Source of the DNA: JADGGM01 sp027307005
Lineage (GTDB): Bacteria > Gemmatimonadota > Gemmatimonadetes > Gemmatimonadales > Gemmatimonadaceae
Length of the DNA: 64,000 bases
Direction of reading: 5' to 3'
Assembly: GCA_035455745.1 (NCBI GenBank)
Contig: DATIEP010000059.1
Span: forward strand, 62,001-126,000
The first letter of the stretch is position 1. Each line of letters starts with the position of its first letter. The notes beneath the pieces were generated by a model. That model saw nothing but the letters and a program-made list of their open reading frames with translations, did not search any database and was not told the origin of the DNA. A program made the position numbers and the translations under genes. This document shows positions 51,948 through 59,207 of this stretch, one piece after another.

Positions 51948-52889
51948 ATGTCGACGATCGTCCATCCCACGGTCTCCTCCGCCATCGGCCGCACGCCGAT
52001 GGTCCGCCTCGAGCGCGTCGTCGAGCCGGAGATGGCCGAGGTGTGGGTCAAAATGGAGGGGATGAACCCCGGGGGCTCGATCAAGGACCGCACTGCGTTA
52101 GGCATGGTGGTCGACGCCGAGCAGCGCGGCCTCCTGCCCCCGGGCGGCACGATCGTCGAACCGACATCGGGCAACACCGGCGTGGGGCTCGCGCAGGTGG
52201 CCGCCGCCCGCGGCTACCGGCTCATCCTGTGCCTTCCGGCGCAGATGAGCGAAGAGCGCAAACGCACGCTCCTCGCGTACGGCGCCGAGCTCGTGCTCAC
52301 CGATCCCGAACGGCGCATGCTCGCCGCCATCGAGGAAGCCGAGCGCATCCGCGACACCACCGGCGCCTGGATGCCTAACCAGTTCTCCAACCCGGCCAAT
52401 CCGCGCGTGCACTACGACACAACCGGCCCGGAGATCTGGGAGCAGATGCACGGCCGCGTCGACGCGTTCGTGTACGGGTCGGGCACCGGCGGCACCATCA
52501 GCGGCGTCGGCCGTTTTCTCAAGGAGCACGACTCCCGCATCCAGGTGATCACCGTCGAACCCGCACGCTCGGCGGTGCTGAGTGGAGGGTCGCGCGGCGA
52601 GCATTCCTTTCAGGGCATGGGGCCTGGTTTCATCCCGGACAACCTCGATCGTTCCGTCATCGATCGCGTCGTCACGGCGTGGGAGGAAGACGCGTTCCCA
52701 TTGGCGCGCCGGCTCGCACGAGAGGAAGGATTGTTCGTCGGCATGTCGAGCGGCGCCATTGCATTCTGGTCGCTGCGCATCGCGCGGGAGCTGGGTCCCG
52801 GAAAACGGGTCGCGATGATCGCGCCAGACTCCGGGGCGCGGTACCTGTCGACGGCGTTGTTTGCCGAACCGGAACGCGCCGCATCCTGA
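51948..52889 (+). CDS. cysK: Cysteine synthase (O-acetylserine sulfhydrylase)
   Basis: 313 residues, a PLP-dependent beta family enzyme that makes cysteine from O-acetylserine and sulfide. IGRTPMVRL opens the fold, the PLP lysine is K46 in PGGSIKDRTA, PTSGNTGVGLA binds the substrate carboxylate, and GSGTGGTISGVGRFLKEH binds the PLP phosphate. SEERKRTLLAYGAEL is typical. ATG 51948 is 14 bases after the OsmC stop. Its expression under a cysteine attenuator would give end-product control. A copy of the iterated word is inside (52097, ALG). It converges with the thiol-stress anti-sigma gene. Confidence 0.96.
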   Translation: MSTIVHPTVSSAIGRTPMVRLERVVEPEMAEVWVKMEGMNPGGSIKDRTALGMVVDAEQRGLLPPGGTIVEPTSGNTGVGLAQVAAARGYRLILCLPAQMSEERKRTLLAYGAELVLTDPERRMLAAIEEAERIRDTTGAWMPNQFSNPANPRVHYDTTGPEIWEQMHGRVDAFVYGSGTGGTISGVGRFLKEHDSRIQVITVEPARSAVLSGGSRGEHSFQGMGPGFIPDNLDRSVIDRVVTAWEEDAFPLARRLAREEGLFVGMSSGAIAFWSLRIARELGPGKRVAMIAPDSGARYLSTALFAEPERAAS

Positions 52890-52935
52890 GGCGCGCGACG
52901 TCCCGGCCGCGCGTTTCAGTCAGGTTCGGGCTCCG

Positions 52936-53202
52936 TTAGACCTCGAGGCCCGCCTTCCGCAGCTTGGCGAGCACCTTGCGCCGCACCATGTTGGGCGCCG
53001 GATGCTCGCGCCGCGTCGCCGCCACCGCCTCGAGAAACGTGCGCTCGAAGTCGAACTGCGGATAGCACTGCCGGCACTGGGCGAGGTGCCCCCGGATGGC
53101 ATCCATCGACTCGTCCGTGAGCTCGCCGTCCAGGTAATCCCAGAGTTGGCGAACGACGTCGGTACAGTCCATCGCGACGATCTCTGTCTCGGTGAGGAAC
53201 AC
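52936..53202 (-). CDS. Zinc-finger anti-sigma factor, RsrA-like
   Basis: 88 residues. MDCTDVVRQLWDYLDGELTDESMDAIRGHLAQCRQCYPQF carries an early Cys and the H-x3-C-x2-C motif (HLAQCRQC) of ZAS-type anti-sigma proteins, in which zinc-bound cysteines act as a thiol redox switch (as in Streptomyces RsrA). No membrane helix is present, so it is a soluble regulator. GTG 53202 has GAGGT five bases upstream and is 1 base after the sigma stop; ATG 53172 is an alternative that begins MDCTDVV. It should hold the adjacent sigma factor inactive until disulfide stress. It is convergent with cysK. Confidence 0.88.
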   Translation of the reverse strand: MFLTETEIVAMDCTDVVRQLWDYLDGELTDESMDAIRGHLAQCRQCYPQFDFERTFLEAVAATRREHPAPNMVRRKVLAKLRKAGLEV

Positions 53203-53203
53203 G

Positions 53204-53803
53204 TTACACCTCGCATGCAGCGCGCGTCGCCAGTCCCGCGTCTCGCGCGAACATCACGAGCGACTCCTGCAACAACCGCCGTCCGCGAAACAGGCGCGAT
53301 CGGATCGTTCCGACCGGGACGCCGAGCACGGACGCTGCTTCATTGTATGCCATTCCTTCGACGTCGACCAGCACGACGGCAGAGCGGAACACCTCCGGCA
53401 ACTCTCCAATCGCCCGCTCGAGCGCCGGTGCGAGATCCACGTGGCTGAGGATGTCCGTGTGCTCGCCGATCGACCCCACGATCTCCTGCCCCGATGCGAG
53501 CGCTTCGAGCTGCGCGTCATCACCGCCGTAATCCACACGACGCCGTTCTCGTTCCCGAAGCCTGAGAAAAACGTTCCGGCAGATCGTGAAGAGCCATTTC
53601 CGACACTCGCTGCCCGGCTCGAAGGTGTGCCACGAACGGTACGCGCGGAGAAAGGTCTCCTGGACGACGTCGTCGGCGTCGGATTCATCGCGTGTCATCG
53701 AGAGCGCGAAGCGATACACATCGTCCAGCCAGGGCAACGCTTCAACCTCAAAGCGTCTCGAGTCGATGCGATGCGACTCACCAGCGGTTAGCGTTCCGTC
53801 CAT
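53204..53803 (-). CDS. ECF sigma factor, SigR/SigH-like
   Basis: 199 residues. LPWLDDVYRFALSMTRDESDADDVVQETFLRAYRSWHTFEPGSECRKWLFTICRNVFL covers region 2, and GELPEVFRSAVVLVDVEGMAYNEAASVLGVPVGTIRSRLFRGRRLL is region 4. The long WHTFEPGSECRKWLFTICRN segment is typical of SigR/SigH proteins. Pairing with the zinc-finger anti-sigma, plus cysteine synthase next door, points to thiol oxidative stress. ATG 53803 is preferred (GAGGT six bases upstream), although the frame reaches 53902. A palindrome with a GGGAAC-like sequence lies about 70 bases upstream. Confidence 0.9.
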   Translation of the reverse strand: MDGTLTAGESHRIDSRRFEVEALPWLDDVYRFALSMTRDESDADDVVQETFLRAYRSWHTFEPGSECRKWLFTICRNVFLRLRERERRRVDYGGDDAQLEALASGQEIVGSIGEHTDILSHVDLAPALERAIGELPEVFRSAVVLVDVEGMAYNEAASVLGVPVGTIRSRLFRGRRLLQESLVMFARDAGLATRAACEV

Positions 53804-53866
53804 GAAAGACCTCGTGCGTTTCCCACCACCGTGGGCTTGTTGACTCCGGCAGCGACACCAACTGAT

Positions 53867-53884
53867 GCTCGCGTATACACGAGC
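53867..53884. promoter_or_regulatory. 18-base palindrome upstream of the sigma gene
   Basis: GCTCGCGTATACACGAGC is an inverted repeat with one mismatched pair around GTATAC, about 64 bases before ATG 53803. Immediately next to it, GGGAAC on the minus strand (53891-53886) resembles an ECF -35. No fitting -10 was found at 16-18 bases, so only an operator-like element is claimed. Confidence 0.4.
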
Positions 53885-54092
53885 GGTTCCCGTCTGTGCC
53901 ATGCGTCGATGTTACAATTTCGTCAAAAGAAGAGAGCAGTCAAACGCTTGCGCCCGAAAGAGTTACCGCTTCACCATCGCGTTGCTGTTGTCTGCCTCGG
54001 AAGTTCTGCGGCTGGCCTCTGTGCAGCAGTCGTTGGCCATCTTTTGTTCGGCAAACGTTGGATCGATCCTCTCCGCGTTCGATGGCGTTTGC

Positions 54093-54122
54093 TTGCGTGT
54101 CGCCTCCACGGAGTGCTATAGT
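54093..54122 (+). promoter_or_regulatory. Candidate pqqA promoter
   Basis: TTGCGT (54093-54098), an 18-base spacer and TATAGT (54117-54122, 5/6 to TATAAT). Initiation near 54129 would give an 86-base leader before pqqA. The -10 is strong, the -35 weak. Confidence 0.5.
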
Positions 54123-54214
54123 GACGGGGAGGGGGTCGGGGATTCGACGGCGACCTTCCCAAGTGGGACCGGTGCGGCCGCGCCGGACATTCACTTCTCT
54201 CGAGAGGAAATCCC

Positions 54215-54289
54215 ATGCGGTGGACGAAACCTGAGTTCGAGGTCGTCGAAGTGACGATGGAAGTCACGGCATACGTCGCGCGGCGCTAA
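54215..54289 (+). CDS. pqqA: PQQ precursor peptide PqqA
   Basis: A 24-residue peptide: MRWTKPEFEVV followed by EVTMEVTAYVARR. The E16-x3-Y20 pair (EVTAY) matches the conserved Glu-x3-Tyr that become the PQQ ring system, and W-x-K-P at the N-terminus is the family beginning. Typical PqqA peptides are 22-29 residues. ATG 54215 has AGAGGA upstream (54202-54207). It is followed 13 bases on by an intrinsic terminator, then pqqB. It is too short for routine gene calling but strongly supported by motif and context. Cross-linking requires PqqE, which is not in the window. Confidence 0.92.
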   Translation: MRWTKPEFEVVEVTMEVTAYVARR

Positions 54290-54302
54290 CCAACGCGGCA
54301 GC

Positions 54303-54334
54303 AAGAGCCCGGCGACCCCGGGCTCTTTTCTTTT
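54303..54334 (+). terminator. Intrinsic terminator/attenuator between pqqA and pqqB
   Basis: AAGAGCCCGG (54303-54312), loop CGACC, CCGGGCTCTT (54318-54327), then TTCTTTT. A ten-pair perfect stem followed by T-rich sequence. Partial readthrough here would make the pqqA message more abundant than pqqBCD, as is known in other PQQ producers where pqqA is needed in excess. Confidence 0.8.
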
Positions 54335-54351
54335 CTCCGCTCCGGTGATTT

Positions 54352-55263
54352 GTGCACGTGACGCTGTTGGGGACCGCAGCCGGCGGCGGGTTCCCCCAAT
54401 GGAATTGCTGGTGTCCGTCCTGCCGCACGGCTCGCGAGGCGCCTGAGCGAGCACGCGCTCGCACGCAATCCTCGATCGCGGTCAGCGCCGACGGCGCACG
54501 CTGGTTCGTGCTGGACGCATCGCCCGACGTACGCGAGCAGATCGCGATGCTGCCCACCGCGCGGACCACCGAAACGCGCTACGTGCCGATCGACGGCATC
54601 GCCCTCACCGACGCCGAGCTCGACCACACGTTAGGCATCGAGCTGTTGCGCGAGGGTCGCGCCCTGCACCTCTACGCGACGGCTTCCGTGTTAGGCACGC
54701 TCGAGCGTGACTCCCGCATTCTCCCGGTCACGCGGGCCTTCGCCTGCGTCGATGTCACCGTCCTCGAGGCGAACGGGATCCCGGCGGCCCTCCGCTACCG
54801 CGACGGGACGCCGAGCGGTCTCTCGCTCGAGGCCGTCGAGGTGGCGGGCGACCCGCCGCGCTTCGCGTCCTCGAACGACCCCGGGCACACGGTCGGCCTC
54901 CTCGTCCACGATGGCACCACCGGCGGGACCTGCGCGTTCGTTCCAGGGGCGGCGGCGCTCGACAAGGCCCTCGCCGGCCGTCTCGCGGGCGCGGACGTTG
55001 CGCTCCTCGACGGCACCTTTTTCACGGACGACGAGCCGCAACGCTTTGGCCTGGGCGACCGCACCGCGGCGCAGATGGGACACGCGCCCATCAGCGGCAA
55101 GGCGGGCACCCTGGGCCGCTTCGGAGGGCTCCCTTGCCGTCACAAGGTGTACACGCACATCAACAATACGAACCCGATCCTGGTCGAGGATTCTCCGGAA
55201 CGCCGCACCGTGGAGCTCGCGGGCGTCGTCGTGGGAGCGGACGGGATGACATTTCAGATCTGA
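54352..55263 (+). CDS. pqqB: PQQ biosynthesis protein PqqB
   Basis: 303 residues of the metallo-beta-lactamase fold. VTLLGTAAGGGFPQWNCWCPSC is the signature N-terminus with the C-x-C-x2-C zinc site. FVLDASPDVREQI, LTDAELDHTLGIELLREG and DGTFFTDDE give the metal-binding Asp/His residues. MGHAPISG and CRHKVYTHINNTNPIL complete the family pattern. PqqB is implicated in hydroxylation of the PqqA-derived intermediate. GTG 54352 or GTG 54358 is the start; the terminator ends 17 bases before. It is co-transcribed with pqqC, with the next ATG 2 bases after its stop. Confidence 0.96.
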   Translation: MHVTLLGTAAGGGFPQWNCWCPSCRTAREAPERARARTQSSIAVSADGARWFVLDASPDVREQIAMLPTARTTETRYVPIDGIALTDAELDHTLGIELLREGRALHLYATASVLGTLERDSRILPVTRAFACVDVTVLEANGIPAALRYRDGTPSGLSLEAVEVAGDPPRFASSNDPGHTVGLLVHDGTTGGTCAFVPGAAALDKALAGRLAGADVALLDGTFFTDDEPQRFGLGDRTAAQMGHAPISGKAGTLGRFGGLPCRHKVYTHINNTNPILVEDSPERRTVELAGVVVGADGMTFQI

Positions 55264-55265
55264 CC

Positions 55266-56015
55266 ATGGCCGCTTCGTCATTCACCACCATGTCGGCGCC
55301 GCCGCCGCCGCCGATCCCGCGGCTGGAGCGGCCGCTTCCGCCTAACGAACTGGCCGACGCGCTGCGCGCCTTCCATTCGTCGTATTACGTCGAGCATCCG
55401 TTCCATCAGTTGATGCACGACGGCCAGTTGACGCAGCGGCAGCTGCAAGGGTGGGTCGCCAACCGCCTGTGCTACCAGCGGGCGGTGCCGCGCAAGGACG
55501 GGGCGATTCTCTCGAACTGCCCGGTCCCCGCGGTCCGCCGGCAGTGGATCCAACGCCTCATCGACCACGACGGGACGCGCGAGGGCGAAGGCGGCATCGA
55601 AAAATGGATCCAGTTAGGCATCGGACTGGGCCTCTCGCGCGAGGAGATGGAAGATGAGCGCTACGTCCTGCCCGGCGTGCGCTTCGCCACCGAGGCGTAC
55701 GTCACCTTCTGCAAGACCAAGCCGTGGGTCGATGCGGTGGCCGCGTCATTGACGGAGCTGTTCGCGCCGGACATCATGCGCCGCCGTCTCGCGTCGATGC
55801 CGAAGAACTATCCGTGGATCAAGCCTGAGGCCTACGCGTACTTCGAGAGCCGCCTGACGCAGGCGCCGCGCGACAGCGCCGAAGGGCTGGCGATCGTGAC
55901 CACGTACTGCACCACCGTCGAGACGCAGCAGCGCGCGTTCGAGGCGCTGCGGTTCAAGATCGAGATGCTGTGGGCCATGATCGACACGATCCACCACGCC
56001 TACCGCGAGGAGTAG
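55266..56015 (+). CDS. pqqC: Pyrroloquinoline-quinone synthase PqqC
   Basis: 249 residues, all-helical oxidase that performs the last, cofactor-less, eight-electron oxidation and ring closure of PQQ. YYVEHPFHQLMHDGQL, GWVANRLCYQRAVPRKDGAILSNCP, LIDHDGTREGEGGIEKW, and FATEAYVTFC are family segments, including the His residues of the active site. WAMIDTIHHAYR ends the protein. It starts at ATG 55266, two bases after the pqqB stop. The N-terminal 25 residues are Pro-rich (APPPPPIPRLERPLPP), longer than usual. A copy of the iterated word supplies two residues near 55340. Confidence 0.96.
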   Translation: MAASSFTTMSAPPPPPIPRLERPLPPNELADALRAFHSSYYVEHPFHQLMHDGQLTQRQLQGWVANRLCYQRAVPRKDGAILSNCPVPAVRRQWIQRLIDHDGTREGEGGIEKWIQLGIGLGLSREEMEDERYVLPGVRFATEAYVTFCKTKPWVDAVAASLTELFAPDIMRRRLASMPKNYPWIKPEAYAYFESRLTQAPRDSAEGLAIVTTYCTTVETQQRAFEALRFKIEMLWAMIDTIHHAYREE

Positions 56016-56017
56016 CC

Positions 56018-56317
56018 GTGGGATTCGGCGGTGGCACGCGGCCCAGACTCTGGCGGTTCGCCCGCCTCGACTTCGACCCGGTGCGGCAGCGTCGCGTGCT
56101 GCTCTATCCCGAAGGGGCGATCCTGCTCAACGACACGGCGGCCGAGATCCTCGCGCTGTGCGACGGCGAGCGGACGATCGACGCGATCGCGGCGACGTTG
56201 GGCGAGCGCTACGGCGCCGACGTGCGGGCCGACGTGCTCGACTACCTCGACAAGTTGGGCGAGCGCGCGCTCGTCCGCGACGCCGCCGCGCCACCCTCGG
56301 TCCCGACCTCCCCGTGA
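56018..56317 (+). CDS. pqqD: PQQ biosynthesis chaperone PqqD
   Basis: 99 residues with the RRE-type winged-helix fold that binds PqqA and delivers it to PqqE. VLLYPEGAILLNDTAAEILALCDGERTIDAIAATLGERYGA is the core (LxxxAxxILxLCDGxRTv), followed by VRADVLDYLDKLGERALV. GTG 56018 is 2 bases after the pqqC stop. The TGA stop overlaps the M16 peptidase ATG by one base (TGATG). Presence of pqqD implies a PqqE elsewhere in the genome. The N-terminal FGGGTRPRLWRFARLDFDP is a normal entry to this fold. Confidence 0.94.
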   Translation: MGFGGGTRPRLWRFARLDFDPVRQRRVLLYPEGAILLNDTAAEILALCDGERTIDAIAATLGERYGADVRADVLDYLDKLGERALVRDAAAPPSVPTSP

Positions 56318-57795
56318 TGCGGTTCCGCCTCCGCCTGTGCCTCGCGGTCTGCGCGTCGCTCGTCTTCGGCGCCGGAACCGCGGCTGCCCAACGACCGCGT
56401 TCCGCGGCCCCGGCGGCGGCGGGCGCGCCCGCGGCGCTGCCGGCGGCCGCGGCCGGCATGCGCGCCACGCTCGAGAAAGTGATCCACAAGACCGTGCTGC
56501 CTAACGGGCTCGAGGTGATCGTCATCGAAAACCACGGCGTCCCGCTGGCGACGGTCGAGATCGATGTGCGGAACGGCGCGTTCACGCAGACCCCCGAGTA
56601 CGAGGGGCTCGCGCACATGTACGAGCACATGTTCTTCAAGTCGAACGCCTCCTACCCCGAACCCGAGCAGTTCGTCCAACGCGCGGCCGAGCTCGGCGCC
56701 GTGTTCAACGGCAGCACGCGCGAAGAGGTGGTGAACTACTACATCACGCTGCCATCGGACAGCGTCGCGGCCGGCCTGTCGTTTCTCGCCGCCGCGTTTC
56801 GCGCGCCGCTCTTTCGCCCGGATGAGCTCGAGGCCGAACGCCAGGTCGTGTTAGGCGAATACGACCGCCAGGAATCGAGCCCGTTCTTCAAGTTCACCGA
56901 AGACATGAACCATCTCTTGTGGCGCTCGCAGTACAGCCGCAAGAACATGATCGGCAATCGCGACGTCATTCTGCACGTCACCCCGGCGCAGATGCGCGAG
57001 ATCGAGCACCGCTACTACGTCCCCAACAACGCGGCGCTCATCGTGGCCGGCGATGTCCGACCCGACAGCGTGTTCGCGCTCGCCCAACGCACCTTCGGCA
57101 GCATTCCGCGCGGCCCCGACCCGTTCACCAAATACCCGATCCCCGACGTCCCGCCCCTGCCGCACGACGAAGCCGAGATCGTCGAGCAGCCGGTGAGCAC
57201 GGTGTTCGTCCAGGAGCAGTGGTTAGGCCCGAGCGTCGGGAAAGATCCGCAATCGACCTACGCCGCCGATGTGTTCTCCGACGTCATGAACCAGGACGGC
57301 TCGCGCTTCCAGCGCCGCCTCGTGGACAGCGGGCTGTGGCATTCGGTGGTGGTGAACTATTACACGCTCAACCACACCGGACCCATCACGATCAGCGGAG
57401 AGACCACCGCCGACAAATTGCGTCCCGCGCTCGCCGCGCTCGATTCCGAAATCTCGAAGTTCGGCACGCCCGGATACTTCAGCGCCGCCGACGTCGCGCT
57501 GCAAAAGCAGCAGCGCGCCGTGGGCACGGCGCTCGGCCTCGAGCGCGCGTCGGGATTCGCCCACCAGCTCGGATTCTGGTGGGCGGTCGCCGGTCTCGAC
57601 TACTATCTCGGCTACATCGACAACATGGCGCGGCAGACGCCCGACGATTTGCGGCGCTACGTGCGCACGTACATCGCCGGCAAGCCGCGAGTCGTGGGCG
57701 TGCTCATCTCACCGGAGGACCGGCAGCAGATCGGTTTGACGAACGCCGATCTCCTTCGCCCGGAGAGGCCCGTGCGGACAGCGCCGCAGCCATGA
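56317..57795 (+). CDS. Secreted M16 zinc peptidase, catalytic subunit (PqqF-like candidate)
   Basis: 492 residues. After a signal peptide (about 1-25, LCLAVCASLVFGAGTAAAQ), the N-terminal M16 domain has GLAHMYEHMFFKSN, the inverted zinc motif H100-x2-E-H104. A likely third ligand is E182 in VVLGEYDRQ. VLPNGLEVIVIENHGVPLATV is the family start. ATG 56317 overlaps the pqqD stop, and the ORF upstream to 56158 is not family-like. The C-terminal half keeps the second M16 repeat (RKNMIGNRD, FVQEQWLGPSV). It may process PqqA, but a signal peptide would place it outside the cytoplasm, which argues against that. Pairs with the next gene. Confidence 0.93.
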   Translation: MRFRLRLCLAVCASLVFGAGTAAAQRPRSAAPAAAGAPAALPAAAAGMRATLEKVIHKTVLPNGLEVIVIENHGVPLATVEIDVRNGAFTQTPEYEGLAHMYEHMFFKSNASYPEPEQFVQRAAELGAVFNGSTREEVVNYYITLPSDSVAAGLSFLAAAFRAPLFRPDELEAERQVVLGEYDRQESSPFFKFTEDMNHLLWRSQYSRKNMIGNRDVILHVTPAQMREIEHRYYVPNNAALIVAGDVRPDSVFALAQRTFGSIPRGPDPFTKYPIPDVPPLPHDEAEIVEQPVSTVFVQEQWLGPSVGKDPQSTYAADVFSDVMNQDGSRFQRRLVDSGLWHSVVVNYYTLNHTGPITISGETTADKLRPALAALDSEISKFGTPGYFSAADVALQKQQRAVGTALGLERASGFAHQLGFWWAVAGLDYYLGYIDNMARQTPDDLRRYVRTYIAGKPRVVGVLISPEDRQQIGLTNADLLRPERPVRTAPQP

Positions 57796-59162
57796 TGCCG
57801 CGTCTCGTTGCGCTTGCACTCGCAGCCACGCTGGCCGCCGGCGGCGCGTCCGATGCGGCAGCCGCCGCGCCGCGGCCGCACGTGCCGCCGCCCGACACGT
57901 TGACGACGAGCTTCGACGTCTCCGGCGTTCACGTCATTCTGCGCCGCAACGCCGCCAACGACGTCGTGGCCGTGAATCTGTATCTGCTCGGCGGCACCCG
58001 CGGCCTAACGGACTCCACCGTCGGCATCGCGCCGATGATGCTCTGGGTCTCGGAGCGCGGCACCGAGCATTATTCCCGCGAAGCGCTCCGCCTCAAGACC
58101 GCCGAGCTCGGCAGCAGCATCGTGGTCGAGCCACAGCCCGACTGGACGATGTTCGGCTTCCGCGGCATTCGCTCCACGTTCGACAGCACCTGGATGCTGT
58201 TTGCCGACCGGCTCATGCATCCCACACTCGACTCGAGCGACGTCGAGCTCACGCGCTCGCAGGTCGCGAGCGGCGTGAGCGAGCGGCGCGACTCGCCGGA
58301 CGATTGGGTGGAGTATCTCGCCGACAGCGTCGCCTTTGCCGGTACCCCGTACGGGCTTGCGGCCTCGGGCACCGAGCGGTCCATCGCCTCGATTTCCGCA
58401 CAGGATCTGCGCCGGTTTCGCGACACCGCGCTCGTCACCTCGCGCATGCTCGTCGTCGTCGTGGGCAACGTCGACAGCGCGCAGGTCTCGCGCGACATCC
58501 AGCGCACGTTAGGCACGCTGCCGGCCGGCGCGTATCACTGGACGGCGATTCCATCCGGCATGAGCGCGGACACGTCGGGCGACCCGTCGCCCGGAAAGTC
58601 CCCGGCGCCGGCGGTGCTCGAGCAGCGCTCGCTGCCCACGAACTACATCCTCGGCTACTACAACGGTCCGGCGGCGACGAGTCCCGACTACCAGGCGCTG
58701 CGCGTTGCGACGGCCGTGCTCAGCGGCCGGCTGTTCGCCGAGGTGCGCTCGCGGCGCAACCTCACCTATGCGGTGGAAGCGCCGTTCCTCGAGCGAGCCG
58801 TCTCCGCGGGCGGGCTGTACGTCACCACCGTGTATCCGGATTCGGTCCTCGCCATCATGCGGGAGCAGATGCAGGAGCTGCAGCACTCACTCGTCGACGT
58901 GGACAACTTGCACGTGATCGTCGCCCAATTCCTCACCGAATACTTCCTGAACAACGAGACGAACGACCAGCAGGCCAACTTTCTCGCGCGCGCCCAACTG
59001 TACCGCGGCGATTGGCACGCCGCCGACGACTTCGCCGCCGAGCTCGAGCGCGTGACGCCCGGAGACGTGCAGCGCGCGGCGCGGCGGTACATGCACGACG
59101 TGAAGTTCGCGTACCTCGGCGACACGACCCGCGTGTCGCGCTCGCTGCTCACCGGCTTCTGA
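57792..59162 (+). CDS. Secreted M16-type peptidase homologue lacking the zinc motif
   Basis: 456 residues with a signal peptide (MMPRLVALALAATLAAGG). It aligns with M16 repeats (VHVILRRNAANDVVAVNLYLLGGTRGL; IAPMMLWVSERGTEHYS), but where HxxEH should be it has MMLWVSERG, so no zinc site. It is therefore a structural half, like the non-catalytic subunits of mitochondrial processing peptidase or PqqG. The C-terminal M16 repeat is intact (NYILGYYNGPAATSPDYQALRVA and LTYAVEAPFLERA). The ATG starts overlap the stop of the preceding peptidase (ATGATG), so the pair should form a heterodimer. Confidence 0.93.
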   Translation: MMPRLVALALAATLAAGGASDAAAAAPRPHVPPPDTLTTSFDVSGVHVILRRNAANDVVAVNLYLLGGTRGLTDSTVGIAPMMLWVSERGTEHYSREALRLKTAELGSSIVVEPQPDWTMFGFRGIRSTFDSTWMLFADRLMHPTLDSSDVELTRSQVASGVSERRDSPDDWVEYLADSVAFAGTPYGLAASGTERSIASISAQDLRRFRDTALVTSRMLVVVVGNVDSAQVSRDIQRTLGTLPAGAYHWTAIPSGMSADTSGDPSPGKSPAPAVLEQRSLPTNYILGYYNGPAATSPDYQALRVATAVLSGRLFAEVRSRRNLTYAVEAPFLERAVSAGGLYVTTVYPDSVLAIMREQMQELQHSLVDVDNLHVIVAQFLTEYFLNNETNDQQANFLARAQLYRGDWHAADDFAAELERVTPGDVQRAARRYMHDVKFAYLGDTTRVSRSLLTGF

Positions 59163-59207
59163 GGGCGTCCCGGCCGCCGGTGCGCCTTCTGCGTTAGGCA
59201 GCGCGCC

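Larger units (their letters stand above)
53804..54214. other. 410-base divergent regulatory gap between sigR and pqqA
   Basis: Contains the palindrome at 53867-53884 upstream of the sigma gene and the pqqA promoter candidate at 54093. The stretch about 53930-54092 has lower GC than the surroundings and no copy of the iterated word, and none of its frames looks coding. No recognised RNA gene. Confidence 0.5.
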
